A DNA stretch of 41,782 nt from a virus, in IMG/VR virus record IMGVR_UViG_3300046009_009585, positions 1 through 41,782 of that record; one strand, given 5' to 3'. The position numbers were made by a program, and so were the translations under genes. Below, piece by piece: positions 22,143 through 30,548 of the stretch (within the stretch, counting starts at the first letter, position 1; each line of letters starts with the position of its first letter). The notes below the pieces were generated by a model. The model saw only the letters and a program-made list of their open reading frames with translations. It was not told the DNA's origin and did no database searches.

Positions 22143-25100
22143 CCGCCGAAGCCTTCCTCGCCGAAGAACTCCCTTCCGCCGAGGCGTTCTTGGATGCGGC
22201 AGAGCCCGCGCCCTCGATGAGCGCCGAGGCGTTTCTCGACACGCCGCTCGATGAGGAGCCGCCTGCCGCCGCGCCTGTGCCGACTCCCTTCGAGGAGCGC
22301 CCGACCGGCATGGTGGCGCTGGAGCCGCTGCCCCAGGCGAAACCCTCGCCGCTGCCGAGCCCCGCCGAGGAGCAGACGGCCAGCCTCTCCCGCGATGCGC
22401 TCGCCGATGCCAATGCCAAGCGTGGCATTTTCTCCCCCGACTCCGCGCCCTACCGCCTGATTGGCGAGCAATTCGCCATCGACCCGCTCCGCTACGACCA
22501 AGCCGCAGGCGAACTTTGGAAAGATGGGCTCATCGACTCGGATCAATACTACCGCATGATGAACGATGCGGTGGAGATCAAACCCGCCGCCCAGCGCCGC
22601 CGCGCTCTTGAAACCCAAGCGGGCACCAACCCGGAACTGAAAGCCGCCCTCTATGGCTTTACCAAAGGCGCGATCCAAACTGCCGGAGCCATTGGCGTGG
22701 GCGGAGCAGCAGGAGCCGGGCTGGCTGCGACCGGCCCCGGAGCCATTGTCGGTGGCATTGCCGCAGGCACCGGCACCGCCATGGTGTTGGGCGACATGGT
22801 GGATACCTTCGCCGAAAAGCTCGCGCAGGAGAATGAAACCATCGCCTCGCTTCTCGCCGCCAAAGAACTTTTCCCTGGCTACGACACCGCCGGGCAACTC
22901 GCCAGCGTGGTGATCCCCGCTCCGTATGCGGTGAGCAAACTCAAGACCGCCGCTTCCCTTATCGCCACAGAGCGCGGTGCGGGAGAGGCGGCCAAGTTTG
23001 TGGCCCGAGTCACCGGCACGGGCGCAGGCATCGGCGCAGCGACCGACCTGGCCGTGCAGGGCGGGATGGCTGGCGTGAACCTTGCCACCGGAAACCCCGT
23101 GGATTTTTCCATGGAATCTCTCGCCGTCTCGACCGCTCTCGGCGGACTCACGGCGGGCCTCGGGGTGCGCTCGCAGAACAAAATCTACAAGCCCGAGGAA
23201 TTGGTGGGGCTGGAACGCCGGGCGCTCGATGGCACGGCGAGCTTCGAGGAATTTCGAGACTACTCCACCATGCGCGCCGCCGTGGAGACCTTGCGCAAGG
23301 ATGACCGCCTGCTCTCCGCCGATGCCGTGCGCCGCGCCACCGCCGACTTCATGGGCACCCCGGCGCTCGATGTCACCGAGATCATCAACCCCCGCTTTCA
23401 ACAGCAAGCCCTCGCCGATGCCGGGCTGGTGCTGCCCTACGCCGCCGCCCCCACCGCCGCGCCAGTGGCTGGGTCTCCCGTGGCCTACACCGGCCAAGCC
23501 TTCCTCGACCGGGGCGGCCCGGCTCCCGCTTTCCAAGGCGGCACGAACGCCCTGCCCGGTCCCGAGGGAATCCCCGCCCTGCCCGGCCCGTTGCCGGAAG
23601 CGCCAGCAGTTAACCCGCAAGTTAACCCTACCCCCGCGCCGCTGCCCGAGTCGCCGACCGAATCGACACTCCTGGAAGCGCCGATTGTGGAATATCCCGT
23701 GGCGAATCTGAAACTCTCCAAGGATGTGCCGAACTTCAAGGAGAACGCCGACCCGCAGACCGGCGTGGTGAAGGGCGAGGCGTTGCAGGGCCAAGTGGAT
23801 CGCCGGGGCATGGCTCCGATTGTGGCTTGGCGCAGATTGAACGGAGATGTGGAAGTCATCAGCGGACGCCACCGGCTCGACCTCTTCCGCCGCAATCAAG
23901 TGGGGACAATACCTACCCAAATTTTCAACGAAGCCGATGGCTTCTCTATACAAGACGCACTAACCTTAGATGCAGAACTCAACATCCGCGATGGACAAGG
24001 AACAATTAAAGACTATGCCGACTACTTCCGAAACTCCGACATCGGCGAACAGCAAGCAACTCAGAGAGGACTTCTATCGCGCCAGAAGGGAATATCCGGC
24101 TTCGCGATTGGCAAAGGTGGCAGCGATGATCTCTACGCAGCCTTCTCAGCGGGCAAGCTCTCCGAATCCAAGGCCGCAGCCATAGCCCTCGCCGCCCCCG
24201 GCGATGCCGAGATGCAGCGCGTGGGGATGCAGTTTGCCAAAGAGCTTTCCGCCCCGGAACTCACGAGCTTTATCGCCGTGAACCGCCGCGCCAAGCAGCC
24301 GGGAGCCAAGCAAGGCGACCTCTTCGGCAACTCGGACGACAATTTGAATGCCGCCGTGGCGCTGGTGAAAGCCAGCCGCAAACGCATCGGCGAACTCGAC
24401 GACCAAATCCTCTCGGTGAAAGGCGCGGTGAAACGCCCCGAGGCCGCCCGCAAGATGGGCGTGGATGTGAACGATCCCGAGGCCATCCGCACCCGCATGG
24501 TGGAACTCGAAGCGCAGAAGGAGAAATACATCCGGTTCTTCGACCACCCGGAAATCCTCGCCGAAGTGCGCGCCCTGGCTTTTGGCGAAGCCGCGCCGAT
24601 CAAGCCGCCGACCATTGCCACTAATGGCGAGGGCAATCTGATCGCCGAGGGCGAGATGCCTTTCAACCTCACGAGTGAACCGGAGCCCGCGCCTGTCGCC
24701 ATTGAACCAGTGGATGAGGAGGCCGCCCGCCGCGCCGCGATTCGCAAGGCCGGGGAGGAGAACACCATGTCCCTCTTCGATGCCGGTCCGCTGCCCGCTG
24801 CCAAGTCGAAAGGCAAATCCTCGGGCTATGCCGACGCCGGGCCACTCACAGCAACGGCTCCCGTGGCAGCCACAGCCGCGAAGCCGGACATGGCCACTTA
24901 CTCGGACGCTCAAATCTATGCCGACTATCCCGAAGCGGTGGGCGTGGTGCGCACGAAGGGCCCTGGCTGGACAATGCCGCTCATCCTCGGCGGCACAGAC
25001 AAGGTGCCGGTGATGGAGATGCCGGAGATCGTGGAGTTTTACCGCTCACTTGTTGGGCAAGACCCGAGCGTGCGCAATTTGCGCAGTCTGGGGCTTTTCA

Positions 25101-28100
25101 ATCCAGCCTCCGGGAATGTTTCCATCCGCCCGGACATTTTCCAAAACGAGCAAAGCGCCCTCATGACACTGGCCCACGAGATCGGCCATGTGGTGAGCTG
25201 GATGGACGAGCGAGACATCCGCCTCGGCAACCTGGGCGGGCACATCATGAATGTGCAAAAGTTTTTGAAAGGATCGTTCCCGCTGGATGGAGAGAACATT
25301 GCCGTAAAGGACATCAAAGCAGAATTGATCGGCGTCTCGGAATGGTGGAAGCCCATCGACCATAAGCGTGCTCCGGCTCCGTATGTGAAATACCGACACA
25401 GCGCGGCGGAGCTGTATGCCGATGCCGTCTCGGTGCTTTTCAACTCGCCCGCCGACCTGGAGCAACGCGCTCCGAATTTCTGGAAAGCCTTCTGGAACTA
25501 CGCCGACGCCCGCCCGAAGGTGAAGGCGAGCTTGTTTGAAATTCAAAGCCGGATTCAGAACGGGCGCGATGCCGTGCTGGATAAGCGCCTGGAGCGCGAT
25601 CTCGATTCCTTCAAGGCCGGGCGCGAGACTTTCCTGCGCAAGCACAACGCCGCCCAAGAGCGCCGCCGCTCGCTCACGGGCTGGTGGGAATCTTTCAAGG
25701 ATCAATACTGGAACCGCTACCAGCCGCTCCTCGAATCGGCTGCGAAGGCACGCGCCGCCGGGAAGATCACGCCCGCCGAGGAGGACGCCTACCGCTGGCT
25801 CACCGAGGAGCACCCGCTGGCCGATGGCAAGCTGCAACTCCACCTTGCCGACATTGGCCGCCTCTACCAAAAGCTCGACGAGGCGGGCATCTCCCGCGAC
25901 CTGCTCGGCCTCTCGCTGAAATACCAGCGCATCGCCAACGAACGGCTCGATGTGATGCAGCAAATCGACGGCGAGATGGTGAAGGTGGGCGAGACGGGCC
26001 GCGCCGTGATGGCCAACCCGGGCGGTGAAACCGCCCGCACCGCCACCGAAATGCTCGCCAAGCTGCGCGCCTCGATGTCGCCCGAGCAGTCCGCCGCGCT
26101 GGATGAAACCCTCGCTGGCTTCCGCGCCGTGGTTTTCTCCGTGATGGAAGATGCCAATGCCTCCGGGATGTTCAGCCCGCAACTCTGGGAAACGATTAGC
26201 AATAACCGCGAGAACTACGCGGCCTTCACACCGCTCGAATATGTGGAGGAGTATTTGCCCTCGGCCATCAAGAAGCAGATCGGCACCTTCAAGGAGATTG
26301 CCGACCCGCTCCAGCAAACGGTGCTCAAGATGATTTCGATTCACCGCGCCGCTCAGAACAACCGCTTCAAGCTGGGCGTGGCCGATATGCTCCGCGAGGT
26401 CGCGCCGGAACTACTCACCGATGCGCCGATGAAATACAACGGCAAGGCCATGGTGCCGCAGCCGCCCCGCGACAGCGATCTGGCCTTGCTGCAATGGAAG
26501 GACGGCGGCCAACTTCAGGGGATCCATATTCCCAAACGCTACGCCGCCATGTTCGAGGACAAGAGCCCGGCGGAGCGCGATGCCATTTTGCGATTCCTCG
26601 CCACGGGATTCCAGCGTGCCGTTTACGGAGCGATCATCCGCTACAACCCGGCGTTTCAGCTTTTCATGTCCCCGGCCCGCGACCTTCAACGCTCGCTCAC
26701 CAACATGCCGGGCGGCGTGAAAGGCCGGGCCAAATTTTTGCGGAACCTTTTAAGCCCCGAGGCGTGGGGGGCGTCGTTGGATTGGGCGCGGGGAGATATT
26801 GGGCGCTCGGCCCTCCTGCGCGAGATGGTGGAGAACGCCGCCGTGGGCGGGCCGCACTCGGCCTTTGGCGGGAAATTGCAGGGCGATGATGATGCGCTTG
26901 TGGCGATCCTGCGCAAATTCCACATCCAAGACCAACCCACCCGCAATGCGCTCCTGCGCGCCGTGACAAAGCCGCTTCATGCTATCGAGTTTGCCGGGCA
27001 AGTCCTGCAACTCCTGCCAAAAGCCGCCGCCTACAAAGTGATGGTGAAGGATACCGGGATGCCCGCGCCGCAAGCCGCAAACACGATCCGCAACCACATC
27101 GGCATTCCGAACTACTACAAGAAGGGCCGGAATGTCTCCTCCGCCGGGGCGCTGGTGCCGTTCCTCAACATTTTTCTCCGCTCCTACGAATCGCTCTACC
27201 GCAATCTCTCGGGCAAGGAGCGCAACATGGGTGGCAAGGAATGGTGGATCGCCTGGGCGCTGACCGGCGGCGGCCTCTACGCGGTGATGCAAACGCTCGC
27301 CCGCGAGGGAGTCTTTGGCGAATACCTCCAGCGCCTCTACTCCCGTGTGCCGAATTGGGACATGACGAACTTCGGCATTGTGCCGCTCGGGGAAGTCTCG
27401 ACCGGCGACACAGGCGGTAAGACAGTTTACCTCCGCCTACCGCAAGACGAGGGCTTGCGCGTCATTAACGGCACGGTGGCCAAGCTTCTGCAAGCCGGGA
27501 TCCGCACGGCCCAGGGCGACCCGACTGCGCCGAAGCTCGGCGAGGTCTTTGACGGCATCAGCAGCCAGGTGCCGGGCGTGAATCCCGTGGTGGAAGTGGC
27601 ACAGAACTGGACAACCTTCCTCGCCGGGCGCAATCCCCGCGACGATTTCCGCAACAAGAACATCCTCACCGAGGATCAATGGCTGGCCGGTGGCTGGGAT
27701 GCTGTCAAACCGATGCTCGGCTGGACGCTCGGGGCCACAGGCATCACAAATTTTTTCAATTATGATCCCGAGGCGGACACCTTGACCGAGATGGCCATCT
27801 CCTCCACGCCGGTCTTCAACCGCCTGCTCAAGATCAGCGACCGGGGCGTTTACCAAAACGAGAAAGCCGTGGATCAAGCCGATGCCCGCGACATGGCCAA
27901 AGCACGCCTGTCCTTGCCCGACTTTGTGCAAGGGCTACGCACGGAATTTAACTATCTCAAAGGCCGAGCCGACCGCCGCAGCGAGCGCGAGGAAGACCGC
28001 TACAACGAACTCCTCCTCTGGAACCGCTCCTACCGCGCCGCCATGGAGGAAGTGGAAACCTCGATGGAACAAGGCAACCGCCCCTCCGCCCGCGACGCCA

Positions 28101-28147
28101 TCCAAACCCTGATCCAAGAAAGCCGCGACTACCGGCCCGCGAACTAA
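22139..28147 (+). CDS. Giant polyvalent protein: ParB-like, zincin-like and large C-terminal helical regions (2002 aa)
   Basis: The N-terminus repeats the short motif AEAFL three times (residues about 3-35). Residues about 175-350 are Gly/Ala-rich and hydrophobic, possibly membrane-active. Around 540-640 is a ParB-like fold, with GRHRLDLFRRN near 576 and LNIRDGQGTIKDYADYFRN after it. At 824-844 sits a motif (PTIATNGEGNL, then PFNL) shared with a 52-residue early protein. A zinc-peptidase signature follows: HEIGH at 1013-1017, with AELYADA supplying Glu1091 as a likely third ligand. The last 800 residues are helical (VPFLNIFLRSYESLYRNL, typical of polyvalent-protein C-terminal domains). Known relatives are packaged and injected with the DNA to act on the new host. 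Confidence 0.75.
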   Translation: MTAEAFLAEELPSAEAFLDAAEPAPSMSAEAFLDTPLDEEPPAAAPVPTPFEERPTGMVALEPLPQAKPSPLPSPAEEQTASLSRDALADANAKRGIFSPDSAPYRLIGEQFAIDPLRYDQAAGELWKDGLIDSDQYYRMMNDAVEIKPAAQRRRALETQAGTNPELKAALYGFTKGAIQTAGAIGVGGAAGAGLAATGPGAIVGGIAAGTGTAMVLGDMVDTFAEKLAQENETIASLLAAKELFPGYDTAGQLASVVIPAPYAVSKLKTAASLIATERGAGEAAKFVARVTGTGAGIGAATDLAVQGGMAGVNLATGNPVDFSMESLAVSTALGGLTAGLGVRSQNKIYKPEELVGLERRALDGTASFEEFRDYSTMRAAVETLRKDDRLLSADAVRRATADFMGTPALDVTEIINPRFQQQALADAGLVLPYAAAPTAAPVAGSPVAYTGQAFLDRGGPAPAFQGGTNALPGPEGIPALPGPLPEAPAVNPQVNPTPAPLPESPTESTLLEAPIVEYPVANLKLSKDVPNFKENADPQTGVVKGEALQGQVDRRGMAPIVAWRRLNGDVEVISGRHRLDLFRRNQVGTIPTQIFNEADGFSIQDALTLDAELNIRDGQGTIKDYADYFRNSDIGEQQATQRGLLSRQKGISGFAIGKGGSDDLYAAFSAGKLSESKAAAIALAAPGDAEMQRVGMQFAKELSAPELTSFIAVNRRAKQPGAKQGDLFGNSDDNLNAAVALVKASRKRIGELDDQILSVKGAVKRPEAARKMGVDVNDPEAIRTRMVELEAQKEKYIRFFDHPEILAEVRALAFGEAAPIKPPTIATNGEGNLIAEGEMPFNLTSEPEPAPVAIEPVDEEAARRAAIRKAGEENTMSLFDAGPLPAAKSKGKSSGYADAGPLTATAPVAATAAKPDMATYSDAQIYADYPEAVGVVRTKGPGWTMPLILGGTDKVPVMEMPEIVEFYRSLVGQDPSVRNLRSLGLFNPASGNVSIRPDIFQNEQSALMTLAHEIGHVVSWMDERDIRLGNLGGHIMNVQKFLKGSFPLDGENIAVKDIKAELIGVSEWWKPIDHKRAPAPYVKYRHSAAELYADAVSVLFNSPADLEQRAPNFWKAFWNYADARPKVKASLFEIQSRIQNGRDAVLDKRLERDLDSFKAGRETFLRKHNAAQERRRSLTGWWESFKDQYWNRYQPLLESAAKARAAGKITPAEEDAYRWLTEEHPLADGKLQLHLADIGRLYQKLDEAGISRDLLGLSLKYQRIANERLDVMQQIDGEMVKVGETGRAVMANPGGETARTATEMLAKLRASMSPEQSAALDETLAGFRAVVFSVMEDANASGMFSPQLWETISNNRENYAAFTPLEYVEEYLPSAIKKQIGTFKEIADPLQQTVLKMISIHRAAQNNRFKLGVADMLREVAPELLTDAPMKYNGKAMVPQPPRDSDLALLQWKDGGQLQGIHIPKRYAAMFEDKSPAERDAILRFLATGFQRAVYGAIIRYNPAFQLFMSPARDLQRSLTNMPGGVKGRAKFLRNLLSPEAWGASLDWARGDIGRSALLREMVENAAVGGPHSAFGGKLQGDDDALVAILRKFHIQDQPTRNALLRAVTKPLHAIEFAGQVLQLLPKAAAYKVMVKDTGMPAPQAANTIRNHIGIPNYYKKGRNVSSAGALVPFLNIFLRSYESLYRNLSGKERNMGGKEWWIAWALTGGGLYAVMQTLAREGVFGEYLQRLYSRVPNWDMTNFGIVPLGEVSTGDTGGKTVYLRLPQDEGLRVINGTVAKLLQAGIRTAQGDPTAPKLGEVFDGISSQVPGVNPVVEVAQNWTTFLAGRNPRDDFRNKNILTEDQWLAGGWDAVKPMLGWTLGATGITNFFNYDPEADTLTEMAISSTPVFNRLLKISDRGVYQNEKAVDQADARDMAKARLSLPDFVQGLRTEFNYLKGRADRRSEREEDRYNELLLWNRSYRAAMEEVETSMEQGNRPSARDAIQTLIQESRDYRPAN

Positions 28148-29325
28148 AGCGGGTCCGGCTCGGTCACAAGGTCGTGATAATAAGCCCAAGTGGTCTGTGT
28201 GCTGGCATGGCGGAGCATCCGGCTCGCCACCTCCAGCCCGTCGCGCATGGCAATCTCCGCGCCGAACTGCATCCGCAGATTATAGGATAATTTTTTCCCT
28301 CGGCGGGCGAGGAACTTTTCCACAAAGCGATTGATGTCCCGCTGGCAAAGGTTCTCCGCGTCGGTCTTGTTTTCCCTGGGAATCACAAATTCCTGTTCCT
28401 CGGGGAATGCCTTGCGCAACTGCGCAACCAATTCCTCGCGCACCGGCACCGCGCCATCCCGCCCCTTGGGATAGTAGAATTGCCCATTGCCCAAGTCGCG
28501 CTTCACAAAATCGAGCACCTTGCTTTTCTTGCCCTGGCGAATCCACGACCAGCGAAGATCCCCGGCCTCGGTATTCCGCAGCCCACACCACCGCATGAGC
28601 GCGAAAACGCCCCACACACGCCGGTCTTGAAAGTCGGCGCTCTGCCGCAATCTGTCCGCCGCCTTTTCCATCCGTGCCAAAACCTCGGGAGCGATGCAGA
28701 CAAACGCCGCCCGCTTCACCGCGCCCTTGCCCTCGCGCCGCCGCGTGGAGAATACCACGGCGCGGAAGTTTTCTACCGGGGGCAATTTCAAAGCCGCATA
28801 GGCATGAAGCACGCTCGGCTGCACCACGCTCTTGATCGAAGCCACATCGGAGCGAATGCCATCCTCGCCTCGCCCGGCCTTTGCCTGCTCCTGTGTCCAT
28901 TTCCGCAACGCCTCGCCATCGAGCGCCCGGTCGAGCTTCACCTCCCGGGGGCTGGTCGTCTCAAAAGCCGCCTCGACATACCGCTCGAAGCGGCGCGCCA
29001 CGGCCTTGGCGCTCTTGATCGGCCCGGCCTCCTCCCAGCGATCCATCAGCTCGCCCACGGTAGAAAACCCCGGGCGCGCCACAACGGCATCGAGCGCCAC
29101 CTGATCCTGCTCGAAAAGCGCGCGAGCCATCTCCTTCGCCTTCCGCTCCGCCGCCCGGCGCTCGGATTTGGAACGAATCTCGGTGCTGCGTTTGTAGCGT
29201 TTGCCCGCAATCTGGACGCGATAATACCAAGCGCCCTTCTCCTCATCCCAATAAACGGAAGCCTCGCCATGTTTGCGGATCTGTTTTGGGGGGCCACTTT
29301 GGGGGCCACTTTGGTTAGGATTCAT
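28144..29325 (-). CDS. int: Tyrosine-type integrase (393 aa)
   Basis: A short N-terminal arm-binding-like segment (GEASVYWDEEKGAWYYRVQI) is followed by a SAM-like helical core-binding region (STVGELMDRWEEAG...). The catalytic domain has Arg250 in CGLRNTEAGDL, Arg351 in YNLR, His373 in MLRHAS and the nucleophile in AYYHDL (Tyr382 or Tyr383). The His usually found three residues before the second Arg is Tyr348 here. The first residues (MNPNQSGPQSGPPKQ) are encoded by two of the arm-type repeats. It converges with the giant gene by a 4-bp overlap, and attP lies just upstream. It should insert the phage into a tRNA-Lys gene. Confidence 0.9.
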   Translation of the reverse strand: MNPNQSGPQSGPPKQIRKHGEASVYWDEEKGAWYYRVQIAGKRYKRSTEIRSKSERRAAERKAKEMARALFEQDQVALDAVVARPGFSTVGELMDRWEEAGPIKSAKAVARRFERYVEAAFETTSPREVKLDRALDGEALRKWTQEQAKAGRGEDGIRSDVASIKSVVQPSVLHAYAALKLPPVENFRAVVFSTRRREGKGAVKRAAFVCIAPEVLARMEKAADRLRQSADFQDRRVWGVFALMRWCGLRNTEAGDLRWSWIRQGKKSKVLDFVKRDLGNGQFYYPKGRDGAVPVREELVAQLRKAFPEEQEFVIPRENKTDAENLCQRDINRFVEKFLARRGKKLSYNLRMQFGAEIAMRDGLEVASRMLRHASTQTTWAYYHDLVTEPDPL

Positions 29326-29520
29326 GGATTAAATGGGACAGATGGAACGGAGCAATGTCAAGGCCAGTTGATCGTTTTCCCTAGTGAAATGCCCGAAGGG
29401 GGCCACTTCAAGTGGTGCGCCCCCCGGGACTCGAACCCGGAACCAATTGATTAAGAGTCGGGGTTTCGGGTGTTGGATCACAAGGGATTAGATAAAAGGG
29501 GGCCGCTTTGGGGGCCACTT
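29288..29520. repeat. Five direct GGGGGCC(A/G)CTT repeats flanking the att core
   Basis: Copies lie at 29288-29300, 29301-29312, 29398-29408, 29498-29509 and 29510-29520, all in the same direction. Two pairs spaced 12-13 bp bracket the tRNA-like core at 29413-29459. This is the layout of integrase arm-type sites in phage attP regions. The left pair lies inside the first codons of the integrase gene. Confidence 0.75.
29413..29459 (-). other. attP: attP core: 3' half of a tRNA-Lys(CTT) gene
   Basis: Read on the minus strand, these 47 bases match tRNA positions 30-76: loop CTCTTAA with anticodon CTT, variable loop, T stem CCGGG / loop TTCGAGT / stem CCCGG, a 7-nt acceptor strand GGGGCGC, A73 and an encoded CCA. 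The 5' half is absent, so it is not a functional tRNA. It restores the 3' end of the host tRNA-Lys gene after integration. Its position beside int supports this strongly. Confidence 0.85.
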
Positions 29521-29524
29521 GGGG

Positions 29525-29743
29525 TTATTCTTTGTAGCGGGGGATTTTGCTTTCTTCGGGTTTGGCTTGGGGGTTTTGGGCGAGCCAATTTAGGCCGTCG
29601 CGTATCCAGGTGGCTAAGGGGTGGGGCTGGGCGGCGGCGACCCAGGCGGCTTTTTCTTTGCGGGTGACGCGGAGGATGACTTGGCTCTCAAGCGGCGCTT
29701 GGCCGAGTTGGGCGTTTTTGTTGCCGGTGGGTGCGGGTGGCAT
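29525..29743 (-). CDS. Small ribbon-helix-helix-like protein beside attP (72 aa)
   Basis: Residues about 19-51 (LESQVILRVTRKEKAAWVAAA, then LATWIRDGLNWL) follow the RHH pattern: one strand, then two helices, as in small DNA-binding regulators and relaxosome accessory proteins. It ends five bases from an arm-type repeat, so it could be a recombination directionality or architectural factor, but a simple regulator is equally possible. Its start overlaps the stop of the upstream gene (TAATG). Confidence 0.6.
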   Translation of the reverse strand: MPPAPTGNKNAQLGQAPLESQVILRVTRKEKAAWVAAAQPHPLATWIRDGLNWLAQNPQAKPEESKIPRYKE

Positions 29744-30030
29744 TAGGGGTGGGTGCTTTCTAAAATTTTTCCCGCGCCTTCCGCCGTGATGTTCTCGAAT
29801 CGGGCGGTGGTGGGTTTGGCGAATTTTCCCGCGCCGCTCGCCGTGATGTTCTCAAGGGTGGCGGTGGGGTTTGGGGTGCGGTGGGGTGCTTGGCCGTCCA
29901 CGAGGGCTGGCCGCATGGCGGCGTCGTCGGCTTCAAGCTCGGCGTCGGTGGTGTGGCCGGGCTGGATGTCGAGACGGTGAAGCGCTGCCTGGAGTTGTGA
30001 GGCGGCGCGGGTGAGTGGGTCGAGGGTCAT
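29743..30030 (-). CDS. Small leftward protein with duplicated ENIT motif (95 aa)
   Basis: The N-terminal half is a predicted helix (MTLDPLTRAASQLQAALHRL). The C-terminal half contains a 19-residue tandem duplication: LENITASGAGKFAKP and FENITAEGAGKILES. The motif ITxxGxGx(L/F/I) is also present in the 52-residue protein at 30199 and in the giant virion protein near residue 826. No family is recognised. It lies in the leftward ArdA-to-integrase string and overlaps the gene downstream of it by TAATG. Confidence 0.6.
   Translation of the reverse strand: MTLDPLTRAASQLQAALHRLDIQPGHTTDAELEADDAAMRPALVDGQAPHRTPNPTATLENITASGAGKFAKPTTARFENITAEGAGKILESTHP
29763..29874. repeat. 57-bp tandem duplication
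   Basis: Two imperfect units with a 57-bp period (about 29763-29819 and 29820-29874) share GCCGTGATGTTCTC at 29783 and 29840. They encode the duplicated ENIT motif block of 19 residues in the gene at 29743. Confidence 0.75.
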
Positions 30031-30202
30031 TCTTTGGGCTTAGGTTGGTTTTTAGAAGGAGGGTTTCGGATTTTTCTAGGGCGTGGTCGAGGTCTTCGAG
30101 GTTGTATTTTGTGGCGGTGGGCTTGGCAATGTCGGCGCGGACTTGCCGGACGACAAGGACGAGGTGCGCTAGGGCGTTGTAAAGGTGGGATTGCGGGCTC
30201 AT
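29933..30202 (-). CDS. Small helical leftward protein (89 aa)
   Basis: The first 55 residues look real and helical (LYNALAHLVLVVRQVRADIA, then LEDLDHALEKSETLLLKTN). The last 30 residues are Arg/Pro/His-rich and read out of frame through the start of the next gene, a 98-bp overlap that is unusual here. The start overlaps the upstream stop (ATGA). The function is unknown. It may act as a small protein-protein binding helix; the long overlap lowers confidence in its exact end. Confidence 0.5.
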   Translation of the reverse strand: MSPQSHLYNALAHLVLVVRQVRADIAKPTATKYNLEDLDHALEKSETLLLKTNLSPKNDPRPTHPRRLTTPGSASPSRHPARPHHRRRA

Positions 30203-30357
30203 GCGGCGGCCTCCTGGGGGAATAGCTCGGCCTGCTGGGGTGGCGGATCGGGCTGGGCTTGGGGGGCTGCGGGGATGGGGTCGGATATGAGGTTGAAGGG
30301 GATTTCTTCCTCGCGGAATAAATTCCCTTCGCCGTGGGTGGTGATGGTGGGGATCAT
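30199..30357 (-). CDS. 52-residue protein sharing a motif with the giant virion protein
   Basis: The sequence opens with MIPTITTHGEGNLFREEEIP and FNLISDPIPA, matching PTIATNGEGNLIAEGEMP and FNLTSEPEPA in the 2002-residue protein (residues 824-851). The rest is Pro/Gln-rich and probably disordered. It lies between two other small genes with ATGA overlaps on both sides, so it is translated as part of the string. A peptide-motif role (binding a common host or phage partner) is an inference. It is too short to assign to a family. Confidence 0.6.
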   Translation of the reverse strand: MIPTITTHGEGNLFREEEIPFNLISDPIPAAPQAQPDPPPQQAELFPQEAAA

Positions 30358-30548
30358 AAGGCGGCGGCGATTTCTTGGGCTGCTGCTTTGTTTGTCTTAA
30401 AATCTTCGAGGTCTGCCGGCGGATTCGCGGCGTGGACAAATTCCAAGATGACCTTGGGACATGTGACGCGCCCGGCTTCGATGAGTTGGGCCAGCGTCAA
30501 GCCGGTCCAGTTTACAAATTGCAAAGTTTTTTGTGCGGTGGTGCTCAT
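30354..30548 (-). CDS. Small leftward protein (64 aa)
   Basis: This 64-residue protein has MSTTAQKTLQFVNWTGLTLA, then LIEAGRVTCPKVILEFVHAA and a helical end. It overlaps both neighbours by 4 bp (ATGA). No family is recognised. It belongs to the tightly packed string after ArdA, a typical place for small counter-defence or host-takeover proteins. Confidence 0.6.
   Translation of the reverse strand: MSTTAQKTLQFVNWTGLTLAQLIEAGRVTCPKVILEFVHAANPPADLEDFKTNKAAAQEIAAAL

Noticed and set aside
22136-23953. 605-codon open frame on the minus strand opposite the giant gene
   Set aside because: It is a GC-rich antisense shadow: Gly/Arg/His-rich with no domain, while the plus strand carries recognisable domains. 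Other long minus-strand frames (for example 4276-5643, 1696-2847, 25046-26344) are rejected for the same reason.
29413-29459. A functional phage tRNA-Lys gene
   Set aside because: Only positions 30-76 are present. The acceptor 5' strand, D arm and most of the anticodon stem are absent from the adjacent sequence.
30203-30439. Long N-terminal extension of the 89-residue leftward gene
   Set aside because: The frame stays open to 30439 but the extra residues are Pro/Arg/His-rich and would overlap the 52- and 64-residue genes. The ATG at 30202 overlaps the previous stop, as elsewhere in the string.
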